Source: an uncultured Pelagibacteraceae bacterium (GTDB lineage Bacteria > Pseudomonadota > Alphaproteobacteria > Pelagibacterales > Pelagibacteraceae). From it: DNA of 64,000 nt. Position 1 is the stretch's first letter; each line of letters opens with the position of its first letter. This document shows, piece by piece, positions 50,775 to 59,915 of this stretch. A model generated the notes under the pieces. The model was not told the origin of the DNA. It did no database searches and saw nothing but the letters and a program-made list of their open reading frames with translations. The translations under genes were made by a program, and so were the position numbers. The stretch covers positions 1-64,000 of the forward strand of contig CACGAU010000005.1 of NCBI GenBank assembly GCA_902571135.1, given 5' to 3'.

Positions 50775-51776
50775 TTAAATATTTTGAGGTTCAGGTATCT
50801 CTTTTTTTATAAAATAACTTGTATCTTCTTTTTGTTTTATAAGTGCTGGAATTATTTCTTTATAAGCATCAACTAAACCATTATTTGGCTTGGGTAATTG
50901 ATCTTTTATATGATGGTGCAGCTTATCAAGATTATATGATGGGACAGTTGGAAACATATGGTGAGTTAAATGATATTCCATTTTCCAATATAAGAAGCTT
51001 AATATTGGATTTAAATACATTTCCCGTGATGTAACTCTGTGATCTTTGATGTTCCTTGCAAGACCCGCATGTTGAGTAAAAGCAACAATTTTATGTAAAG
51101 TTTTTCCATAAAATTGTGGTAGTACAAAATATAATAAAGGCATCCAAGAAGAAACGAGTATAGACCATAAAATAATTGATAACCAAATAGCAACATAAAT
51201 TCTTGAAATAAAAATTGATTTTGGTTGTGCATTTTCTGGAATGCTATCTTGCATAACTTTTGTTTTAATTCCTAGGGCATGTTGAATGATTTCAAACGAA
51301 ATATGTTTTTTAAAGAAAACTAAATCTAAAAATGGAATTATATTTATAATTAAACGCTTCGGTGTTTCTTTTAAATCATTTCCATATTCAATTTCATGAT
51401 CAAATGGATTTTCTGTTGAGTAAGTGTTTCCGTGATGAACAAAGTGTGTGTATCTCCATCTTGTTGGTTCAAAATTGGCCATGTATGATGAAATATAATA
51501 AAAAAGTTCATTTAAGAATTTTGATTGAAATGCAGTTTTGTGACCTGTCTCATGCCATAGTGGATTAGAGAAAGAATAAATATTTCCATAAACTAAAAAC
51601 CAAAATACAGACCACCATGTACCCCAAGTTTGATATGCAAAAATTCCTGTTACCAATAATAATCCAAAAAAAACTGAAACATGTTGAAGTCCTTTTAAAT
51701 CTGATTTCTTAGAAAGCTCTTTAAGAACTTCTTTATCAACTTGGCATTTGTGCCATTTTTCTAATTTAACATCCAT
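50775..51776 (-). CDS. Membrane fatty acid desaturase family protein
   Basis: Three His boxes: WHETGHKTA, HFVHHGNTYS, LTHHMFPTVP. Confidence 0.88.
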   Translation of the reverse strand: MDVKLEKWHKCQVDKEVLKELSKKSDLKGLQHVSVFFGLLLVTGIFAYQTWGTWWSVFWFLVYGNIYSFSNPLWHETGHKTAFQSKFLNELFYYISSYMANFEPTRWRYTHFVHHGNTYSTENPFDHEIEYGNDLKETPKRLIINIIPFLDLVFFKKHISFEIIQHALGIKTKVMQDSIPENAQPKSIFISRIYVAIWLSIILWSILVSSWMPLLYFVLPQFYGKTLHKIVAFTQHAGLARNIKDHRVTSREMYLNPILSFLYWKMEYHLTHHMFPTVPSYNLDKLHHHIKDQLPKPNNGLVDAYKEIIPALIKQKEDTSYFIKKEIPEPQNI

Positions 51777-51780
51777 AGAT

Positions 51781-51813
51781 AAAATTATGTATAGTTATTA
51801 TACATAATTTTAA
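51781..51813 (-). promoter_or_regulatory. 14-bp perfect AT-rich hairpin directly upstream of the desaturase start
   Basis: taaaattatgtata-gttat-tatacataatttta; desaturase ATG at 51776. Confidence 0.7.
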
Positions 51814-51821
51814 TAAAGGTA

Positions 51822-51857
51822 AAAAAAAAGGGCAAGTACAAAAATTGTACCTGCCCT
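51822..51857 (-). terminator. Rho-independent terminator after proteorhodopsin
   Basis: Minus-strand GGGCAGGTACAA-TTT-TTGTACTTGCCC followed by nine Ts; 20-55 nt past the rhodopsin stop. Confidence 0.9.
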
Positions 51858-51876
51858 TAATTTAAATTTTAGCTAA

Positions 51877-52650
51877 TTACTTAGCTCTTCTTCCGCTTGA
51901 ACTAGTTGCAGCGGCCCAAATTACTAGACCAAATGCAATTTTGTTAATGAAGTCAGCTAAGTTGTAAACGACGTTAAGTGAGTCAGCGTCTACACCACCA
52001 GTTAGGTAACCAAATACATAACCTAATGGGTAAATTGCCCAACCTACTGTAACGATCATTCTCATTGCTCCGAATGCAGTTACAAGAGCTTTGTTACCAC
52101 TCTTCTGTGCAGCTTTACCAGCTTCACCTGAGAATACTTCATAAAGAATGTATACCCAACCTGCCATTCCGATGATGAAACCAAGTGTAGCATTAATGTA
52201 TCCTGCTTCACCTAAGTATCCACCGATTAGCATTACTAATGAACCAATTAACAATCTCCAGAACATTCCAGAGTTTGCTTTACCAATAGCTGCTAGAATT
52301 AAATAGAATTCTACCATCTGTAATGGCACAGTGATTAACCAGTCAATGTATCTGTAAACAGTTGGCGAGTCTCCAGTAGCAACCCATACTTCTCTCATGT
52401 ACATGTAGTGTATGAATGCAATACCAGTTACTAGACCAGCAACAATAACTGATGTTCTCCAGCCTGATGCGACATTGCCTGCTTCCATGAAGAAGAAAGC
52501 AGTAGCTGCTAACATTCCCATAGAGATAACCCAGAATGAAATTCCGACGAAGTCATCTTGCATCAACATCGTTGCGTCTGCTGCAATAGCTATACCTGAA
52601 AATCCAATCAGAGCCATAGCTGCTAAAGCAAACAATTTAAGTTTTTTCAT
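51877..52650 (-). CDS. Proteorhodopsin, blue-type by the residue-105 rule
   Basis: RYIDWLITVPLQMVEFYLILAAIGKA (D97, T101, Q105, E108 equivalents) and LADFINKIAFGLVIW (retinal Lys). Confidence 0.98.
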   Translation of the reverse strand: MKKLKLFALAAMALIGFSGIAIAADATMLMQDDFVGISFWVISMGMLAATAFFFMEAGNVASGWRTSVIVAGLVTGIAFIHYMYMREVWVATGDSPTVYRYIDWLITVPLQMVEFYLILAAIGKANSGMFWRLLIGSLVMLIGGYLGEAGYINATLGFIIGMAGWVYILYEVFSGEAGKAAQKSGNKALVTAFGAMRMIVTVGWAIYPLGYVFGYLTGGVDADSLNVVYNLADFINKIAFGLVIWAAATSSSGRRAK

Positions 52651-52857
52651 AAAAAACTCCCTCTTCGTTAGTTTTTATTAGTTTATATAAACTAGACTTA
52701 AGTTTCCTTAAGCCAATGACGCGGTTAATAGCAAATTAAATTAGATAAATGAAGACTTAATTGCGACTAATTCTCATTGATTTTACTTAATTTTTAAAAT
52801 TAAATACAATTTATAAGTTAAAAATCAAAAAAAATAAGGAATTCGAATCAGATCTTT

Positions 52858-54759
52858 ATGTCAAAGAAACTTCAAGAAATTTACGACAATTCATTAAAAA
52901 ATCCTGAAAAATTTTGGCAAGAAGCGTCGCAAGATATCTTTTGGTTTAAAAAACCAACCAAAATTTTAAATAAATCAAACCCACCTTTCTACAAATGGTT
53001 TGAAGATGGAGTAACAAACACTTGTTATAACGCTTTGGACATTCATATTGATCAAGGAAGAGGTAAGAGAACAGCTTTAATCTATGATAGTCCTATCACC
53101 GGTAACAAAAGTCAGTTCACTTATGAGGAATTAAGATCAAAAGTTTCCAAATTTGCGGGAGCATTAAAGGCTCAAGGTGCCAATAAAGGAGACCGGGTGA
53201 TCATTTACATGCCAATGATCCCTGAAGCAGTTGTTGCTATGCTTGCTTGTGCTAGGATTGGAGCAATACACTCAGTAGTCTTTGGTGGTTTTGCCTCAAA
53301 CGAGCTTGCAAGCAGAATAGATGACAGTAAAGCGAAAATATTAGTGACTGCTTCGTGTGGTTTTGAACCAGGAAGAACAGTTGAATACAAACCTCTTGTA
53401 GATGAGGCGATAAAAATAGCTAATCATAAAATTGAAAAAATGATTTTATTCCAAAGACCTGGTCAAGAGGTTAAATTAAATGCTCCAAATGAGGTCAGTT
53501 GGGAAGAAGTAGTTTCAAATGCTAAAGATGCAGACTGTGTTGAGATGAACTCGAATGAGTTTGCCTATATTTTGTACACATCAGGTACAACTGGAACCCC
53601 CAAAGGGATAGTTAGAGACATTGGAGGCCACATTGTTGCTCTCAAATGGACTATGAAAAATATCTACAACATTGATACTGATGATATTTGGTGGTCTGCT
53701 AGTGATATTGGTTGGATTGTAGGACACTCATACATTGTCTACGCTCCATTATTTAAAGGATGCACTACAGTTTTGTTTGAAGGTAAGCCCGTAGGAACAC
53801 CAGATGCAGGAGCTTTTTGGAAAATCATTTCAGATTATAAAGTAAAATCTCTTTTTACAGCTCCAACAGCTTTTAGAGCCATAAAGAAAGAGGATCCTGA
53901 AGGTAAATTTTTCTCAAAATATGACCTAAGCAGTTTTGAAAGCTTATTCCTTGCTGGAGAGAGAGCTGATCCAGATACTATAAAGTGGGCTGAGAATTTA
54001 CTTAAAGTTCCAGTTATTGATCATTGGTGGCAAACAGAGACAAGCTGGGCAATTAGCTCAAATTGTACTGGTATCGAAATGATGGAAACAAAATATGGTT
54101 CAGCCTGCAAAGCTGTCCCTGGATATGATGTCAAAATAATTAAACCAGATCAATCTTTGGCTAAACCAAATGAAATGGGAGACATAGTAGTAAAACTTCC
54201 ATTACCTCCAGGTACATTCCCAACATTATGGAATGCAGATCAAAGATACAAAGAAAACTATATGTCTAATTATAAAGGGTATTATCAAACATACGATGCA
54301 GGCCACATTGATGATGATGGTTATATTTGGATTATGTCTAGAACTGATGACATAATTAATGTAGCAGGTCATAGATTATCCACTGGTGCAATCGAAGAAG
54401 TGTTGTCAGAACATCAATCTGTTGCTGAATGTGCGGTACTTGGAATAGCGGATAAGTTAAAAGGTCAACTACCTATTGGATTGGTAGTATTAAAATCTGG
54501 TGTTGATAAAGATAATAAAACTATATCTAAAGAATGTGTCCAGATGGTAAGAGATAAAATTGGTCCTGTCGCTGCATTTAAAGTTGTAATTGTTATTAAG
54601 AGATTACCAAAAACTAGATCAGGAAAAATTTTAAGAGGAACTATAAGAAAAATTGCAGATGGTATTGATTATAAGGTGCCACCTACAATTGATGATCCAG
54701 CAATTCTAACTGAAATCACAGAAGATTTGATTAATCACAAAATCCTAAATAATGGTTAA
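52858..54759 (+). CDS. prpE: Propionyl-CoA synthetase (acyl-CoA ligase)
   Basis: ILYTSGTTGTPKGIVRDIGGHIVAL, DIWWSASDIGWIVGHSYIVYAPL, LPKTRSGKILRGTIRKIADG. Confidence 0.93.
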   Translation: MSKKLQEIYDNSLKNPEKFWQEASQDIFWFKKPTKILNKSNPPFYKWFEDGVTNTCYNALDIHIDQGRGKRTALIYDSPITGNKSQFTYEELRSKVSKFAGALKAQGANKGDRVIIYMPMIPEAVVAMLACARIGAIHSVVFGGFASNELASRIDDSKAKILVTASCGFEPGRTVEYKPLVDEAIKIANHKIEKMILFQRPGQEVKLNAPNEVSWEEVVSNAKDADCVEMNSNEFAYILYTSGTTGTPKGIVRDIGGHIVALKWTMKNIYNIDTDDIWWSASDIGWIVGHSYIVYAPLFKGCTTVLFEGKPVGTPDAGAFWKIISDYKVKSLFTAPTAFRAIKKEDPEGKFFSKYDLSSFESLFLAGERADPDTIKWAENLLKVPVIDHWWQTETSWAISSNCTGIEMMETKYGSACKAVPGYDVKIIKPDQSLAKPNEMGDIVVKLPLPPGTFPTLWNADQRYKENYMSNYKGYYQTYDAGHIDDDGYIWIMSRTDDIINVAGHRLSTGAIEEVLSEHQSVAECAVLGIADKLKGQLPIGLVVLKSGVDKDNKTISKECVQMVRDKIGPVAAFKVVIVIKRLPKTRSGKILRGTIRKIADGIDYKVPPTIDDPAILTEITEDLINHKILNNG

Positions 54760-55084
54760 AACTTATATCTTTTTAATCGCTGCAATATTTTGTGAGGTTG
54801 CCGGAACAATGTTGCTTCCTGTGTCACAAAACTTCACAAAGCTTGTGCCAACAGTTGCTCTATCTGCTTTTTATCTCACAGCTTTTTATTTATTAACTTT
54901 TGTGGTTAATAAACTTCCAATAGCAATTGTTTATGCAACATGGAGTGGTTTAGGAATTTTTACTATCGCAATCCTTGGATATATATTTTTTAAACAAACT
55001 CTAGCTTGGCAAGCAATTTTGGGATTGTTCTTAATTGTGATCGGTGTAATTTTGGTAAATAGTTTTACTGGCAAGCTTAGCTAA
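54752..55084 (+). CDS. Small multidrug resistance (SMR/EmrE) family protein
   Basis: IFCEVAGTMLLPVSQNFTKLVPT, AIVYATWSGLGIFTIAILGYIFFKQ. Confidence 0.92.
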   Translation: MVKTYIFLIAAIFCEVAGTMLLPVSQNFTKLVPTVALSAFYLTAFYLLTFVVNKLPIAIVYATWSGLGIFTIAILGYIFFKQTLAWQAILGLFLIVIGVILVNSFTGKLS

Positions 55085-56384
55085 ACTGTAAAGGAGTCCC
55101 ATCTGGATCACCTAAAATTTTTCCATCCTGCATTTTAATCTTTCCTGAGATTATTGTATGGGTAGGTGTTCCTTTAAATTTAAATCCATTAAATGGTGAC
55201 CACTTACATTTACTTTCAATATTTTCATTTTTAATTTCGATTGTTTTGTTCATATCAACAATTGTAAAGTCTGCATCATAGCCCTCTTTAATAAATCCTT
55301 TGTTTTTTATTCCAAAAATCTTAACTGGATTTTCACATACAAAGTTCATTAATTGATTAAGTGATAGTTTTCCATCATTGATGTGATTTAACATTACAGG
55401 CATTAAAGTTTGAACTCCTGGCATCCCTGAGGGTGTGTTTGGATATACCTTATCTTTATTTTCTTTTAAATGAGGAGCATGATCTGACCCAATCGTATCA
55501 TTAAAATTGTTTCTCACTCCATACCATAATCTGTCATAATGAGATTTATCTCTTAATGGCGGATTCATTTGAGCATAAGTTCCAAGCTTGTCATAACAAT
55601 CTGGAGCGTAAAGAGTTAAATGCTGAGGAGTAATCTCAAATGTGATATTTCCTTTGTGTTGAGATAGAAAATCAATTTCTTCTTTTGTTGTAATATGAAG
55701 TACATGAGCTTTTTTATTATGCTTTTCTGCAATTCGAACAATTCTTCTTGTAGATGCTATTGCACACTCTGCACTTCTCCATACAGGATGTGTATGAACA
55801 TCACCCTCTTTAATCAATTTCTTATTAACTTTTAAAATTGCCTCATCTTCAGAATGAACTGCTACTACTTTTGAAGCATTTTGAAAAACCTTATCTATAT
55901 CGTCTTCTTCGGCAACTAATAAATTACCAGTTGAAGAACCTGCAAAAAGTTTAATACCACAACAACCTTCTAAACCCTCTAGACTTGCTAAATCATCTGC
56001 ATTGTCTGCTGTTGCCCCAAAATAAAAAGCGTAGTTGCAATACATTCTTTTTTTAGCGAGATCTAGTTTTCTTTGAAACTCTTTCATATTTGAAGTTGGT
56101 GGATTAGTATTTGGCATTTCAAATACACTAGTTATTCCACCTGCAATTGCTGCTCTACTCCCTGAATGAAGATCCTCAGTATCTGTTGATCCTGGTTCTC
56201 TAAAATGTGTTTGGGTATCTATGCAACCAGGTAATACTGTATGACCTTCTGCATTAATTATCTCTTTTGCTTCTTCTGAAATTTGTCCAATCTGTTGAAT
56301 TTTTCCATCTTTTATAGCAACATCTGCATCTTTTAATTCACCATCGATGTAACATTGTCCATTTTTAATTATAAGATCTAACAT
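55077..56384 (-). CDS. pyrC: Dihydroorotase
   Basis: LPGCIDTQTHFREPGSTDTEDLHSGSRAAIAGGITSVFEMPNTNPPT, GSDHAPH. Confidence 0.88.
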   Translation of the reverse strand: MLDLIIKNGQCYIDGELKDADVAIKDGKIQQIGQISEEAKEIINAEGHTVLPGCIDTQTHFREPGSTDTEDLHSGSRAAIAGGITSVFEMPNTNPPTSNMKEFQRKLDLAKKRMYCNYAFYFGATADNADDLASLEGLEGCCGIKLFAGSSTGNLLVAEEDDIDKVFQNASKVVAVHSEDEAILKVNKKLIKEGDVHTHPVWRSAECAIASTRRIVRIAEKHNKKAHVLHITTKEEIDFLSQHKGNITFEITPQHLTLYAPDCYDKLGTYAQMNPPLRDKSHYDRLWYGVRNNFNDTIGSDHAPHLKENKDKVYPNTPSGMPGVQTLMPVMLNHINDGKLSLNQLMNFVCENPVKIFGIKNKGFIKEGYDADFTIVDMNKTIEIKNENIESKCKWSPFNGFKFKGTPTHTIISGKIKMQDGKILGDPDGTPLQFS

Positions 56385-56427
56385 TTTGAGAAATTGTTAT
56401 TATATTACAATCTATAATTAATCAATT

Positions 56428-57318
56428 ATGAATATTAAAAACGTTTATATTTTAGATGACAGAGCAATTCTTTATATTAATGGAGAAGATGCAAAAGAGT
56501 TTCTTCAAAATCTCATTAGTAACGACATAAATAAAATAAGCGATGTAAATAGTTGTTTTAGTTCATTACTTACACCCCAAGGTAAATTTTTATATGAATT
56601 TATCATCACAAAACATAAGTCAGGATATTTTCTAGATTGTGAAAAACCTCAAGTAGAGGAGTTATTCAAACAATTATCCTTGTATAAACTAAGATCAAAA
56701 GTTGAAATTCTCAATTTAAGTAATGAATTTGTTGTTGCAGCATTTTCACATGAAAAATTCTTAACTTTCGATGAAGCAAAAGATCAACCTGGATATACAA
56801 TTAAATATAGAGAAGATCCAATTTTTTTAGATCCAAGAAATAAGAACTTGGGCGCGAGATTAATTATTAATTTAGAAAAACTTTATTTATCTTTAAAAAA
56901 ACTAGATCTTCATGATGCTAATCTTAAAGAATATTATTCATTAAGTCATAGTCTCGGAATAGTACCAAAAGATTTAAATAAATTGAAAGACAAATTGTTT
57001 GGTATTGAATGTAATTTTGAAGAATTAAATGGGATTGATTTTAAAAAAGGGTGTTATGTTGGACAAGAAAATACAGCTCGAATTAAATTAAAGAACAAGC
57101 TTTCAAAAAGATTATTTCCAATAAATGTAATTAATGGAAAACTACACGAAGGTGAAAGTATTTATAATAATGAAATAGAAATAGGTAAGGTTTTAATTGA
57201 TAGCGACTACCCTTTTGCATTAATTAAATACTTAAACGAAAACTTTGATGAAAAAGCAAATTTTAAAACTAAAGAGGCTTCGATAAATATCAATAAACCT
57301 GATTGGATAAAAAACTAA
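56428..57318 (+). CDS. ygfZ: YgfZ/GcvT-like folate-binding protein (Fe-S cluster related)
   Basis: FLQNLISNDINK, KKGCYVGQENTARIKLKNKLSKRLFPI (KGCYxGQE motif). Confidence 0.92.
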   Translation: MNIKNVYILDDRAILYINGEDAKEFLQNLISNDINKISDVNSCFSSLLTPQGKFLYEFIITKHKSGYFLDCEKPQVEELFKQLSLYKLRSKVEILNLSNEFVVAAFSHEKFLTFDEAKDQPGYTIKYREDPIFLDPRNKNLGARLIINLEKLYLSLKKLDLHDANLKEYYSLSHSLGIVPKDLNKLKDKLFGIECNFEELNGIDFKKGCYVGQENTARIKLKNKLSKRLFPINVINGKLHEGESIYNNEIEIGKVLIDSDYPFALIKYLNENFDEKANFKTKEASININKPDWIKN

Positions 57319-57323
57319 TTTTC

Positions 57324-57485
57324 TTATTTAAATAAATAAACAATCATTAAAATTATAAAAACTAAAATAATCCAAATACTTAGATTTTTAAGGAATTGCT
57401 TTAACTGAGAATTTGATTGTAAAAAACTTGGTAGAACTAAAAGCAAAACCCCAACCATAAATATTACAGAAAGTAATTTATCCAT
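57324..57485 (-). CDS. Putative 53-aa membrane protein
   Basis: Hand translation MDKLLSVIFMVGVLLLVLPSFLQSNSQLKQFLKNLSIWIILVFIILMIVYLFK*; two hydrophobic segments; below the ORF-track cutoff. Confidence 0.5.
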   Translation of the reverse strand: MDKLLSVIFMVGVLLLVLPSFLQSNSQLKQFLKNLSIWIILVFIILMIVYLFK

Positions 57486-57511
57486 CAAAAACCCCTATAT
57501 AAAATTCACTT

Positions 57512-57597
57512 TGGTGCGGTCGGAGAGACTCGAACTCTCATGGACTAAGTCCACACGGCCCTCAACCGTGCCTGTCTACCAATTTCAGCACGACCGC
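57512..57597 (-). tRNA. tRNA-Leu (anticodon GAG), CCA encoded
   Basis: Minus strand GCGGTCG...GGCACGG-TTGAGGG-CCGTG, long variable arm, GAGAG-TTCGAGT-CTCTC, CGACCGCACCA. Confidence 0.97.
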
Positions 57598-57652
57598 GAT
57601 ATGTCCCATAATAAATGAATGACAATTATGATTCAAATTGGTAAAAATCCTC

Positions 57653-58642
57653 ATGGAATTTACACAAGAAGTACGTAAAGCGACAGATCCTATTTATCAA
57701 AAAATTTCTAAGGTTATGCCTGAAATTGAATGGTCAGTACATGCACCATATATTCATAAAATTAATAAATTAAAAAAAGAAAAAAACGCTGTAATTCTGG
57801 CCCACAATTATCAAACACCAGAAATTTATCATGGTGTTGCAGATTTTTCCGCAGACTCTCTTGCACTAGCAATTGAAGCTTCAAAAACTTCGGCTGATAT
57901 TATTTTAATGGCTGGAGTTCATTTTATGGCAGAGACTGCAAAATTAATGAGTCCTAATAAAAAAGTTATTCTACCGGATATGGATGCTGGCTGTTCTTTA
58001 TCATCATCTATTACAGGTAAAGATGTTAGGCTATTAAAAGAGAAATACCCGGGCGTTCCTGTTGTGTCTTATGTTAACACGTCTGCAGAAGTTAAGGCTG
58101 AAACAGATGTTTGTTGTACATCCGCGAACGCAGTTAAAATAGTTAAATCACTTGGAGTAAAAAGGGTAATATTTTTACCTGATGATTACTTGGCTAAATA
58201 TGTTGCTTCTCAAACTGATGTTGAAATTATTTCTTGGAAAGGAATTTGTATTGTCCATGATCAATTTAATAAAAAAGAAATAGAGGATATAAGAAAAAAT
58301 AATCCAGGAATTAAAATTATTGCACATCCAGAATGTCCTCCTGATGTAATTGAAGCAAGTGATTTTGCAGGATCAACTTCTGGAATGATTAAATATGTAA
58401 AAGATAACCAACCAAAAAAAGTTATGATGGTTACTGAGTGCTCAATGAGTGACAATATCCAGATAGAAAATCCAAATGTAGACTTTGTTAAGCCATGTAA
58501 TATGTGTCCTCATATGAAAAAAATTACACTTCCAAAAATTTTAGATTGTTTAGAGAACGAAACTGGTGAAATTATTATGGACAAAGAGACAATTGATAAA
58601 GCCAGAATATCTGTAGAGAGAATGGCAGCCATTGGCAGATAA
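57653..58642 (+). CDS. nadA: Quinolinate synthase A
   Basis: AVILAHNYQTPEIYHGVADFSADSLALA, PDMDAGCSLSSSITG, VKPCNMCPHMKKITLPKI. Confidence 0.96.
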   Translation: MEFTQEVRKATDPIYQKISKVMPEIEWSVHAPYIHKINKLKKEKNAVILAHNYQTPEIYHGVADFSADSLALAIEASKTSADIILMAGVHFMAETAKLMSPNKKVILPDMDAGCSLSSSITGKDVRLLKEKYPGVPVVSYVNTSAEVKAETDVCCTSANAVKIVKSLGVKRVIFLPDDYLAKYVASQTDVEIISWKGICIVHDQFNKKEIEDIRKNNPGIKIIAHPECPPDVIEASDFAGSTSGMIKYVKDNQPKKVMMVTECSMSDNIQIENPNVDFVKPCNMCPHMKKITLPKILDCLENETGEIIMDKETIDKARISVERMAAIGR

Positions 58643-58646
58643 TTAA

Positions 58647-59480
58647 GTGTCAAAAATTAAATTAAGCAAAGAGTTTATTAAAAGCACTGTAAAGCTAGCA
58701 TTAAATGAGGATCTTTATCCTTCAGGAGATATCACTTCAAGTTTAATTGAAGATGATAAAATTGTAACGGTTAAATTAATTGTAAATCAAAGTGCAATTG
58801 TTGCAGGGTTGTTATTTGCTAAACAAACTTTTGCATTAATTGATGATAAAATAAAATTCATTATTAAGAAAAAAGATGGTTCGAAAATTAATAAAGGAAA
58901 TTTAGTAGCTTTAATTAAAGGTAATGCAAAAAATATTCTAATCGCTGAAAGAGTAGCTTTAAATTTTTTATCTCACATTTCTGGAATAGCAACTAAAACA
59001 AATGAGTTTGTTAAATTAGCTGGAAAAAAAACTAAAATTTGTTGCACAAGAAAAACGATTCCTAATCTAAGAGTTATCCAAAAATATGCTGTTAAATTAG
59101 GAGGTGGTATAAATCATAGATTTAATTTAAGTGATGAATATTTAATTAAAGATAATCATATTGCTAGTTCAGATTTAAAAACTTTAGTCTTAAATGCAAT
59201 AAAAAATAAAAAAGGAAAAAAAATTACGGTTGAGGTTGATACAATCAAACAACTTAAGTCAATATTAGGTCTAAAATTTAATACTGTTTTGCTCGACAAT
59301 ATGAGTGTTAAAAAACTAAAACATGCTGTTAAAATTGCTAAAAAATATTATGAAACTGAAGCTTCGGGGAATGTTACTTTAAAAACTGTTAAAGCCATTG
59401 CGTCTACTGGAATTAACAGAATTTCTGTTGGTAGTATTACACACAGCGCTCCTGCAATTGACTTTAAGTTAGAAATTTAA
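58647..59480 (+). CDS. nadC: Nicotinate-nucleotide pyrophosphorylase (carboxylating)
   Basis: LNEDLYPSGDITSSLI, AERVALNFLSHISGIATKT, CTRKTIPNLRVIQKYAVKLGGGINHRF. Start may be GTG at 58647. Confidence 0.95.
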   Translation: MSKIKLSKEFIKSTVKLALNEDLYPSGDITSSLIEDDKIVTVKLIVNQSAIVAGLLFAKQTFALIDDKIKFIIKKKDGSKINKGNLVALIKGNAKNILIAERVALNFLSHISGIATKTNEFVKLAGKKTKICCTRKTIPNLRVIQKYAVKLGGGINHRFNLSDEYLIKDNHIASSDLKTLVLNAIKNKKGKKITVEVDTIKQLKSILGLKFNTVLLDNMSVKKLKHAVKIAKKYYETEASGNVTLKTVKAIASTGINRISVGSITHSAPAIDFKLEI

Positions 59481-59848
59481 TTAACAAACTTTGATAGATC
59501 TGGCTTAAAATAATTAGGACCTTTCATGACTTTTCCAGATTCATTGTAAATTGGTTTTCCATTTTCATCTAACTTGCTCATATTTGAATTTTGGACTTCA
59601 TCAAAACACATATCCAAATCAATTCCAAAGGCGTGACCTGCTCCATAAGTTACATATAATATGTCTGTTAGCGCATCAGCTACTTCCAATAAGTCCTTAT
59701 TATTCATGGCTTCTGTAAGTTCCTCTAATTCCTCTTTTATTAGATCTATCCTTAATTTATTTATTTTATCAGTACTAAATGAAGGTTTTGTTTTTACTTC
59801 CTGACCAAAAGTTTTCATGAAAGTACCAACTTTACTAAAATTCGACAT
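59477..59848 (-). CDS. MazG-like/PRA-PH-like nucleotide pyrophosphohydrolase
   Basis: LRIDLIKEELEELTEAMNNKDLLEVADALTDILYVTYGAGHAFGID. Confidence 0.85.
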   Translation of the reverse strand: MSNFSKVGTFMKTFGQEVKTKPSFSTDKINKLRIDLIKEELEELTEAMNNKDLLEVADALTDILYVTYGAGHAFGIDLDMCFDEVQNSNMSKLDENGKPIYNESGKVMKGPNYFKPDLSKFVN

Positions 59849-59915
59849 AATGCTCCTGTATGTTTTTAAAAAATTATTGTATGTTAATAATTATTTGTTA
59901 CTTAAAAATTAATCA

